DNA of 64,000 nt from Platycnemis pennipes. Lineage: Eukaryota; Arthropoda; Insecta; Odonata; Platycnemididae. Under the pieces are notes generated by a model. It had not been told where the DNA came from. It did not search any database and was given only the letters and a program-made list of their open reading frames with translations. How positions within the stretch are numbered: the first letter of the stretch is position 1; every line of letters starts with the position of its first letter. Location: positions 108,765,054 through 108,829,053 of the forward strand of contig OW121846.1 in the NCBI GenBank assembly GCA_933228895.1, read 5' to 3'. Position numbers and translations under genes: made by a program. Positions 1-10,700 of the stretch are shown piece after piece.

Positions 1-1365
1 AAACTTGGTATTCCCGGAAATTCCGGTATCCCGAAATTGTAATTTATTCACTGTTTTGTATGCATAACATTAAATTTGTTTTTTTTTTTAAACAGTGAAA
101 AACTTTCAAACATATAACCTTTCCCAAAAAAAATTATTTAATCTTCTGTTGGGTTGTTGAAATGAAATACCTACTTAGGAAGTGTGTATAAAAAAGAAAA
201 GACAGCTTATTAATATGAAAATATTTAAAATTAACAATACCTATTACTAGTTATTTATTTGCACGATTAAAAACAACATACGTCTCCTGCCTATAATAAT
301 CCTTTTTCCTTCCTAGTCTATTTTCAACGTATCTCTATGGGGCCTTCCTTTTCCTTTGCGCTATTACCGAAAAGATTTTTTTAACTTAAATTATAAACAA
401 TGTGTTCTAACCTAAGCTGAGTAGGCAATGCCAGAAGTCGGTAAAAAACCTATCCATTGATGCCTTATTCATCGCTATAGGCTTTGTATTAATTGAAAAA
501 AATGGATTTTGACGACAGAAATAATATACGTACATGAAAATTCGTATGCGCTTAGTGTCGTAGCCTACCGCTCCGTATTTCCCATGGTATGGCCCATGGT
601 AGCTGGCGGTGCTCGTGTCGCTGTCCTCCTCCTCCTCCTTAGACCGAACCTCAGGCTTTAGCATTGAGAGTGAGAGAGAGTGGGGATCTCAATCAGCTGA
701 GCTTATCCACAGTCTCGGCAGGCTGTACCGTGCCCGCGGCGAAAACTGGATGGTGCGACGCACTGCCGTGTACTGAATGCGGCGTATAATGTCAGAAAAA
801 TCTATCTTAGCGAAAAATAACGAGCAAGACCATATTTATATTTGAGTGAAGACGATATGTATATTTTTTCATCTCTGCCTGGGAAAGCAAAAGGTAAGCT
901 GTTTTCAGCTTACCTAGCTTACCCAGCTTACCCCCAATGCACACCACTGATGGTAAGTGGTTCAAAAGAAAGTATCCAATACTCAATTAGTTTTCTACCG
1001 TTGGGGGTAAGTCTAAATAGACATTTAATTCTTCCCGCCACCTAAATTTCACACGATGTCCCTCTTCAGCCCCTCCTATCTCCCATCATTCTATCCAAGC
1101 TACCCGTTCTTCTCCTCCCTCTTCCCCGCTTACCCAAGATTCTTCCATAAATCACGTCTTTCAAAACACCATTCCCTTTTACTACCTATTCCATCCGCAT
1201 CTTATGCCTTCTCCTAATTTCAGCTATCGATTCACTATTTTTTTAGTTCAATTGATAGAAGTGCAGCATATAACAATGAATGGATTTTAAGCTTACATAT
1301 AATTTTACATACTAAAGGAGAGGAAAGGAGAGAAGAAGCAGCAATCGCTAGGTGGCACTAGGACC
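1..1365. other. Upstream DNA without recognisable gene
   Basis: No coding region is supported. A short cluster of AGCTTACC-like units and their complements (GGTAAGCT) lies at about 893-935. A CCTCCT run near 626-640 produces short acidic reading frames on the minus strand that I regard as noise. The stretch is AT-rich with scattered C-rich patches at 1070-1200. Confidence 0.5.
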
Positions 1366-2950
1366 GAGGGCTATTACGGAACCGCGAGTCGCCGGCGATA
1401 ACTAGCATTTGGGCGACTCAGGCTGAGTTCTCACCCTGATCGATTACGGATCTTGAGTCGCCGGCCGAATGGTGACTCAGAGTCGCCGGCTACTCAGCTC
1501 TCGCCCCGAGCGATTACGGAACATCGTTCTGTCGCCTTCGGCGACTAATAGTCGCTTCCCCATGTCACCCTCGACGATGGTGCTCACTCGTCGAGTCGCC
1601 GGCTTGATACCGATTCGCTTGGCGATAGTCTGCTGTTTAGTGTACAGCAAGAAATGGCGATACATTACCTTTCATTATCGTGACCATGAATATAGAATCG
1701 TGACTATAACCACAATATTCTTCATGGGTACCATGAATTATTTATAACTGTTGACTGCACGGAATATTAGGGTGCAATGATGGGCCTAGATAACTTTTGG
1801 TTTCAAACTAGATGTCATTCGTGATGACATGGGAATAAACAGCACTTACCCATTTCCCATCAATTCTTCCATCCTTATAAAGAGGAGTTCTTAAGCTATC
1901 TTCTTATAACATATATTAAACTAGAAGAGGACCACACAACTTTATTTACGATTTGAATGAATCGTCAACTCGCTCTTTCGTTTGCTGTGCGCCGTTGTTT
2001 TTTGAAGATGGCGCCGCGCTATAGTGCTATATATTTACGAATATAGAAACTTCTAACAGAAATTTCTATGTTAACGGTAGAATTGTCCGTAAATACTTTT
2101 ATTAACTTATTTTTTATAAATACTTTTATTAACCCTGCGAACTAAATACTATGTTGAGCTTTAGCATACTTTCTATCAATATAAAAATATGTATAGGCAC
2201 CTACATGCCTCACTTGAGGGTACCCTTTACGAACTTAATATTTATGATAAAAACATAAACCATGGAAGAGGGAGTTTTCGCAAGAAGTTCACCGTAGACC
2301 TCTATTTTTTAGTACCTACCTACTGTTTGACATAGGTAGGTAAGGTTTCGGAACCGTCATACACATAGGTAGAAGTTGCCGAATTATTTCAGCGTGTTAT
2401 AACCGTTTCATTCAAGCATTTTCGGCTAGTTCATGAGTGAAAATGATTGAAGCTCGAACATTAGATATTTTCGAGTTATTTTCCTATCCTTCTGTGTCCG
2501 TATTAATGACTAAATAATTATTTTAACCACTTTATAAGTTGCTTCTATCATGCGCCACGAAATAGGAATTCCTAAGGTATCAATGTTGGCCGCTTTGAAT
2601 TCATTTCCGCAAATTCCTGCTGATTCTCGTACCATCTGAGCATCAATTTTATTGCAGTGAAATATGCGCAAAATATTGTACATGTCTGTGGAAGTACTAT
2701 TTACAATATAGATAAAGGACGATATCACATTATGCTCGAAATTTTCAAGTTGTCTGCTGTACTACGTGACTTGTAACAAGGCTGCTTATTGGCTCCGAAA
2801 ACTGTTCTGATGATTCTCATACACTCCGAAGTCACCCGTCTAGTCGCCAGCGAGATACGAGTCGCTCCCAGTTCTGTAATCGCAGTGGCGACTCGCGAGG
2901 GGGCAGGATCGCGTGAGTGACGAGTGAGTCGCCCAAGATCCGTAATAGCC
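1366..2950. repeat. Candidate inverted-repeat DNA element with GTCGCC/ATTACGGA subrepeats
   Basis: GAGGGCTATTACGGA near 1366-1380 reappears in reverse complement as TCCGTAATAGCCCTC near 2937-2951, so the two sites face each other. The flanking 100-200 bp on both sides (1366-1620 and 2835-2950) is unusually GC-rich and full of GAGTCGCC and ATTACGGA units in both orientations, whereas the interior (1700-2820) is ordinary AT-rich DNA. This layout suits a non-autonomous DNA transposon of about 1.6 kb with subterminal repeats. No clear target-site duplication is visible, so the ends are approximate. The right end directly abuts the copia relic. Short reading frames in the arms are by-products of the repeats. 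Confidence 0.45.
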
Positions 2951-3702
2951 CTCCTGAAGAACGAAGAAGAAGAGTGTCCTCTGCATCATATGGATGCAAC
3001 AAAACAGGGCACAAGCGTCCTGAATGTCCACTGAACAAAGCTTCCACGGATCAACGCAGAAATTCTGCCAGGCAGAATTATTGTCTTTGGAGTGGTGTTT
3101 GTGCAAGCTACAATCCAAATAGCTGGTATGTGGACTCAGAAGCTACTACACACACGACTTCACGAAATGACTGGTTGATGGTGTGGACTATTCAGGTAAC
3201 AGTGACCAGATATATGTTGCATGTATACAAGGGAAGCAATGCAGAGAACTTTTCCGAAGAATTAAGACAAAGAGATCAACTGAAAGATTGCAGTTGGTTC
3301 ATTTTGATCTTTGTGGTCCATTCAGTGTTATTCCTTTCAATGCCAAAAAGTATATGCTCGTTTTTGTAGACGATTACTCAAGAAAATCCTTAGCGTACTT
3401 CTTAAAATCAAAAGTACAGGTAAAATTAAAGTTTCTTGAGTTTCAGGGAACTTGTTGAGAATGAAACAGGGCTGCAATTTAAGGTTCTCAGAACCGATAA
3501 TGGAATGTTAATAAGGAGTTCCATAACTTCTCAGAATCACCTAACTTCCCATGGAATCAGGCATGACCACGATTCCACACACACCTCAGAAAATGGTGTT
3601 GCTGAGCGGACAAATCGGTCAGTAGGAGAAAAAGCTAGAAGCATGCTGCTGGGAGCTGGTTTGCCTAATGGATATTTTTTAGGCTTTTTGATAGATTTTT
3701 AA
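2951..3702 (+). pseudogene. Ty1/copia-type gag-pol relic (zinc knuckle, protease, integrase)
   Basis: Three reading frames together read through the standard copia order. First comes a CCHC zinc-knuckle remnant (GCNKTGHKRPEC, about 2991-3026) that has lost its first cysteine. Next is the protease active-site region (WYVDSEATTH, about 3126; the family has DSG, here DSE). Then comes the integrase zinc/core region with the first catalytic Asp (VHFDLCGP, about 3299), the second (RTDNG, about 3495) and the third catalytic Glu (ENGVAERTNR, about 3590). At least two frame changes lie between these blocks, and reverse transcriptase, RNase H and LTRs are absent. It is a dead fragment, 5'-limited by the neighbouring inverted-repeat element. 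Confidence 0.85.
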
Positions 3703-4601
3703 GTTTGCGCGTCAAATTTACATCAGAGATTATTGAACAAATATTTCACCTAATTTTGTGAGGGCCCCTATTTATGCAAAATATGTACGCCAACATAGGA
3801 AATTTGAATTTCCGCTACAGAATAGTATCATGGTCTTGTAGTTTAAAAAGCTGCCACAAGAGAGCAGGAGCAACTACCCCTTCTCTGGGCACTGTAGACG
3901 CTGTACCCCTATGTTGAAAGTGAATTATTTATTTATGAGGTTTTGGGAGTTTGGATCTGTCGTCTGTGTAATTATATCATATTTCCCTGAAAGGGAAAGT
4001 GTGGAATTTAATCAGTCAACCTAACATGTCTTTCTTGCTTATAATTTTCGTAGTCTAAATTTTTATTGAGAGGTAATTATCTGCCAGAGCAGACAGCGCC
4101 TGGAAGCAACCTTGACTGAGACTCACAGTATACGACCTACGAGTAAGACTTCATGTGTACGGATGTGTATTTAGTTGTGATCACTCTCTTTCGCTGCAGA
4201 ACTATGAGTGAGATTGTGTTAATTAAGTCATCTTGAGCAGAGATTAGTTGAAGCAGTGGTAGTTGTTGACGCCGATTTTTAATGATAAACAAAAAACTAC
4301 GTAATCAGGTGTTGGAATCAATGCGCATGAAAGAGAAGATTTTTCAAACAAACCAGATTAAAAAGATTTCTTCTTTATAGATTATGTTTTGCCATCTTTA
4401 ATAGCAAGATGTAACTATGACACCCTCATCAAGTGTTACTATCCCAGCAACGTTAGTGAAATGTTCGGTAGTGGTGTTTATTGGTAAAGTGATAATTCAT
4501 GGTGTTTTAATAGGTGCTATATTCTGCTACAAGTTCATCAATGCTTAATGGAAGTTATTTCTTGATAGTTCTCACAAATCATCGCACCAAGTTCTGAAGA
4601 C
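3703..4601 (+). promoter_or_regulatory. Upstream region and probable 5' UTR of RNF11
   Basis: There is no transposon or coding signature immediately upstream of the RNF11 start codon. The 5' UTR and promoter probably lie here, but no TATA box, initiator or splice site can be assigned with certainty. A pyrimidine-rich tract ending in CTGCAG (about 4186-4199) could be a splice acceptor of an upstream non-coding exon. This assignment is by position only. Confidence 0.35.
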
Positions 4602-4715
4602 ATGGGTAACTGTTTGAAAGGGTCAACAGCTGATGATATATCTTTGCTGAGAGGTGGTGATAGTACGCGGGATTCATCCTCTTCTGATCAGCTGGCTTCT
4701 TCTCCGCCATATCCG
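4602..4715 (+). CDS. RNF11: RNF11 exon 1 (residues 1-38)
   Basis: The exon starts at the ATG in GACATGGGT and encodes MGNCLKGSTADDISLL and a Ser-rich stretch ending SSPPYP. The donor is CCG|GTATGC and the intron phase is 0. The start is fixed by the family-invariant myristoylation sequence. Confidence 0.93.
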
Positions 4716-7700
4716 GTATGCAACTCATTGCGTTTGTAAACAGTTCTCCATTTAAATGCCCTACTTTCTCGTAAAAATTGTTCTTGATTTTACTGTTCCC
4801 AATACTGCGTGTAAGATGAAAAGTATTTTTGTTGATAGTTGTGTATGAATGGAGTTATATTTTAAATCATTTTTCTTCTTTATAACGTACATTTCATCAC
4901 TGTCCCTTAAGATAAATCCAATTTTTCATTCATTCAAAGAGGATGCCGATGTTTTCAAAGAAATCGCGTACATTTTTATTCTCGCCTCTTCATGTTTAGA
5001 CGTCAATTGAAATATTACGTGTGCCGCATGAAAAAAGTTGAATATGGCCGAATGAAGCAAGGTAGAACTTTAAAAACAATAAATTCCCCATCCAAGCCAC
5101 CTAAAATTTTTGAGGAATTGTCTGTGGCTTTGGACATCTTCCTCCAAAATTGTTCTTCGAATGTGCGTCCTTGCTTCTGCTTTTATGGTTCGTGTTAATT
5201 CATTTGGGCAAGTGTAAATTCCTGTTGTCTGCGTGAGAATATTGTGGGTCATTAAGTGCGTGTTGAAAGCTGTCAAAGTGTGTGGTCTGTGCATTGCACT
5301 TCGAATGTGTCTATTTTTCATTGATATAAGCATGAATGCACTTGAAATCTACCCCTCCATACGTCATGGAGTACACTTTAGAAAGCTTTTCTTGTTACTC
5401 ACCAAGTTTGAAAGCGTATTATGGTAGGTCATTATATCGGTAGGTCGGTATCATTGACAACGACGAAAATTTGTCTAAGCCTCATTTCGCAGTGTTACGT
5501 TTTACACCGGCTTGGGCGATTGGTTTCAAACCAATATCCGATCTTTTTTAAATGTTTTTCAATACTTCGTCTCAATACATCATAAACACCTCAGATGCGT
5601 AATCAATGGTGCACCCTTCTTTGGCCTTCATAGTCAGAATTACATTTCTGAAATACTGCGCCTGTTGCAATTTTATTGTAAGTTATTTATGTGGAGGAAA
5701 ACCTAAAGGATGCAGGACTTTTGAGTTCCAAATGGAATGAAACATTGGCAATCATACGTTCAATTTATTTCTCCTTGTTATTTCCCTCAGTGTGTACCTA
5801 ATGTAATATTGAATTCCAGGGGTTATTGTTTGAGGCTCGAGTAAATTAATGTGCCATATACCATGTATGTATTTATTTTAAGAATTAGAAATTACAATTA
5901 CTTTATATGTACTCAAATGATTTCCTGTGTAAAGGCCGCTTTACACGATACAATTTTTGCACAATTTCTTGTACAAACGCTTGTATTAACTGAACGAAAC
6001 TGTATGTTTGTCTGAATGGAATTAGAACAGGTTCTATTTCCCATTCAGACAATCACACAAGCGTTCATACAATTTGCCGCTTTACACAGTACAATTTCCT
6101 CATACAAGAGTTGGTACAAGAAATTGTTCCAAAAATTGTATCGTGTAAAGCGGCCTATAGAAAGGGTCTCCAAAAGGTACGTGCTATTTGGTATTTGCTT
6201 TAACTTTTCAAATGTGCATTATTTCATCAGAAACATATCATATGAGATTGTGCTTTCCTTTGCAAAAAAAACTGTTGAAAATTTTCAACATTAAATTGGA
6301 ACAACAGTTAAATTCAAATGGAGATGTTTTCAAGTATTGCGAAAAACTTATTTACTTGGTTACAAAAACACTTTCATCAGTTTTAAAATGTGTTTACGCA
6401 GTGCCAAAAAAGTTAATGTGGTTTGAGGTAAGTTGATTGTGATTCCTTGATATACCTATATTGTTGTCATCTATAAGTTTTAGACCTGTAGCAGTAATAC
6501 TATGGGCTTAAGGATCATACAAGAGCGTGAACCACCCGGTAATCCCAAGCAATTGAAATATACATGATATTGTGTGAAAAAATATGATTGAATTGCTTGA
6601 GAACGTAATTTTGTGTGCCAGTGCACTTCGTTTCCATCTAAATCTTGTGCCACACCTGCTGATCACAATACTGTTTTGAACTACTAAGTTGGGCATATTG
6701 CATAGTTAGTGCTTCAAGGCGCAAGGCTCTGTTAATAGGGTGAATATGAGCACAACTCGAGTGTGATCGCTGTGATATGAATAGATGTGCTTTCAGCTGG
6801 CATAGTTGAAAACATTAGATGATAATAATATTTGCCTAGCGACCTTGTCACAATTTACAAAAAAATATAAATGTACAAGAAATAAGGCACGTCAACAAAA
6901 AGAGAACATTACAGAGATTAATACAAGTAGTACCTTAGAAGTGTAAAAGTAAAGGGTTAAAAAATGTAATCACAATACATCTGGCAAATGAAACCTGTGT
7001 TGCAATGTAGTACATAGAGAAACTGAGCAATCTCCATATCATTCAGGTATTCATCAATGGAGTAGTAAATCTTTGTAAGTAAGTATGCTTTGAGATTTAT
7101 TTTAAAAGTAGTAACCCCTTTTGCATTTCTAATTTTTGTTGGTAATTTGTTTAATAATCAAATTTATTTGGGGCCGGTTTTTGCAGCTTTAGATCTTATA
7201 TAAATTTATAAATTCATAGTGTATGTCATTATAACTTCTTGTACAATAGTGATGGTAATTGCAATTTTTGATATTGTTTTTATGTACAAGATTAATAACA
7301 TAATGTATATATTCATGGAAGGGGCAAAATTTGTAGATCAACAAATTTTGGTTTGGATAGTGAATTGTTAGGTTTGCCAGAAATTATTCTGATTGCTTTC
7401 TTTTGAAGTTTAAAGACAGTAAGAGAGATTTTGGCGGAGCCCCAGAAAATTATGCTATAGGCAATATGAAAGTACAATTCACCATAATATTAATTTAACA
7501 AGATCTTTACTCATGGTTGCACGTAAATGCCTTAGCGGGTAACAAGTTGAACACATTTTTTGAAAGATATGGTTTATTCGAGTCTCCCATGAAAGGTTGG
7601 CACTCAAGGATTTACCCAAAAATTTAACAACTGAGACTTGTTCAATGGATCAGCCATTTATATTAGCAAGCAGACTCTCATAATTATTTTTTTGGTGTGA

Positions 7701-10700
7701 GAAGTAGACTATTTTACTTTTCTTTACATCTAGGCTAATGCAGTTGTCATAACACCAGTTATTTATTTTTACACATACAGACCTTGATTTATGAATAAGA
7801 GAGTGGCGAGAGCCAGCAGATAGAATCACATTGATATCGTCAGCATAAAGTACTGGTTTTATCTCATCAATATCCCTTAAATAATTGGGTAGATCATTGA
7901 TGTGCATCAAAAAGAGCAGGGGACCCAGGAATAATCCTTGGGGGACACCTGAGGAAATATTACATGCCTTAGATGAAAATTTATTCCCGTCAACTGATAA
8001 TGTTACAACCTGGGAGCGATTATTGAGATAGGACTTTAGCCATTTAAGAGGAAGCCCTCTAATTCCTATACTATCTAATTTCATAAAAAGCCGGTCATGA
8101 TTAACATGGTCAAAAGCCTTTGACTTGTAAAAAATAGCCCTAGAGTTTCATGTTTGCTATCTATAGAACCTAAAATACAATTAATGACTTGATACATAGC
8201 AGTCATGGTAGATTTGCCACGTCTAAATTCAAATTGTGAATTAGAAAGTATACCTTGTTTCTCAAGATATGACATTAATTGAAGATATATAGCCTTCTTA
8301 AATATTTTAGAAAAGGTATTTTGGATGGAAATTGGCCTTTAATTAATAATATTGTTGATACATCCTTTAATTTTTAGACTGGGACCTTTTTTGACTCTTT
8401 TAACATAGACGGAAAAATACCTTGGGTTAACCCATGGGTATAATTATAGATTCATTTATTAAGTACAGCAATGGAGCTTTTATGAAATCAGAGCTGTGGT
8501 AAATAACTCTGCCTGGAATTTCATCTGTACATGAGCTTAATTTATTACTAAGTTTGGATATAATAGATTTAAGTTCAGATTCTAAGCAAGGTCTTATAAA
8601 AAAGAATGATATTAAATTATAAGAAGGAGATTTGGCTTGGGAAGCTGGAGGTCCAGGAGCAGTAGAAAAGTGGCTATTAATTTGTTTGCTAAAGAGGGAT
8701 AGTTTGTGCCCAAGCTGGGTTCCTGGTCGCATAGTTTAGGGAGATTAGGTTGTTTGGATTTCTTTCCTTTACCTCCAAAAATAAGTTCCCAGGATGTCTT
8801 AGATGTATTGCTGGAGGTAAGTAATTTATTATCATTGTCGAGTAATTTATTATCATTGTAATTTTTAATTAAATTTAATATCATTGTAATTAGATAATAC
8901 AACATATAAAGTATGTTCACAGGCCTTCAATAGAATGGGAATTCAATGCTGGCTATATGGGTGCACCCATTAACGTACTGACGGACTGAGCCGCAACTTA
9001 CATATTAGATTTTTTATCTGTTGTTAGATCAGTGTGAACATACCCAATGATTTTATGCTTGTGACGCTATTGGGTAATTCACATATCAGTCCTAGGTACC
9101 TATCTGATTCATAATTTACTTCAGTTACTGTACTTTTTACAGTAATTCAGAACAGTTACTGTTGAAATCAACATTTTTTTGTGAAAAAAGGTTGAGCCCC
9201 AAGATTAAACTTTTCTCTCTCAACAGTAGCTGCTCAAATGCTATAGTATCTAAGTATTGAAATGCAAAAGTAACAGCAAAAAAGACAGCAACTGTTATCC
9301 GTAGTGGGAAACTGTCAAATTTCCACCAGTTTCTTTAACATCATCTACAAACTCACATTTAAACAATGACTACTGAAATTTTACATTAACAGCTCAGTTC
9401 CTACAGAAATGGTTGATAATCTTCAGTGTAATTGGTTGGTTTTTTACTGTTAGTGAATAAAAACAACAGGAACCATGGAACCTCATCAGTTATCTGTTGT
9501 ATTTCATCAGTAACTACTGAAATGCCCAACAGTTTATGTTTAAATGCTACAGCTACAGTTAAAATGCAACAATTACTCTTGAAATCCAACTGTTTTCCAA
9601 ATGTTCTGCCGTGGATGTGAATGTAAAAATTTATCTTTTGATATTCTCATTATTATAAAAAGTAGTCAAAATTATAGTTTAGTATACTGATAAAAACTAG
9701 CTTATAAGCTCCTCATTTTGGGAAGTGTTGACTATTACGAGGGAGTGAAAGTAAGTGGAGGGGATAATAAGAAGTGGAGATTATATAATTTTGCTTATGT
9801 GCAAAGACTATGATTTTTTGGAACAGGCTAATGGAACTGACATGGAATTGTGATAGAGTTCAACATAAATTAGCAAGTTCAATCATTGCCCTTGTGTACT
9901 TAATGCTACTGTATGAATAGATTTTCTCTCCAAACCACGGCAACACAGTGTTCCTCAGCCTGGAGGCATCTTATTTCCTTACCATTTCAAGTCTCTTATG
10001 ATGCTTAGTTACAAAAGACAGTGATTAAGGTTAATGGATTCTAGTAATCTGTTTGTGGCTGTTTTATGGTTCCATTGATTTGATCATTGTGTCTTGTTCA
10101 TGATGGCCTCAATACTATAAGTAAACCAGTATTTCCTTATGCATGGAAATCTATCAGTTTTATCACAACTGTCTTTTATTAACTGATGAAGTTGCTTTTG
10201 AGATTAATTTAGCAGCCGTGCTTTATAAATTTTCGAGCCAGATGTAAAATCCTTACTAGGTCTTGCTATAAAGATTACTTAACTATCTGCAAAAAAATAT
10301 TCTTGTTAATTCAAAGGAATTCTGGTCCTATGTTAACAGCTTGCGGGGCTCTAAAAAAGTACCCAATGAAATGCAATGTAATGGCACCTATCACAATGAC
10401 AGGATATCTGTAATCTCTTTGCCAATTACTTTTCAAGAGTCCATAGAAACAATTCTTAGTATGTTACGACTCATTGCGACTTAAAATTTTCCATCGATAT
10501 CAATAATATGAAAATTTCTACGAATGAGATCATTTTAAAACTAAATTTTCTTGATGTTCACAAAAGTCCAGGTCCTGACAATTTGTCTCCTTTACTTATT
10601 TGGAAGTTTCGTGAAGTTTTGTTGTACCCTTTATTTTTTTTAACAAATCACTTGAACAATCTATCTTTCCAGAGAGTCTTAAGACTACTTATGTTATTCC

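Noticed and set aside
1469..1747. 92-codon Arg/Ser-rich frame
   Set aside because: It runs through the GTCGCC repeat arm; composition is explained by the repeat.
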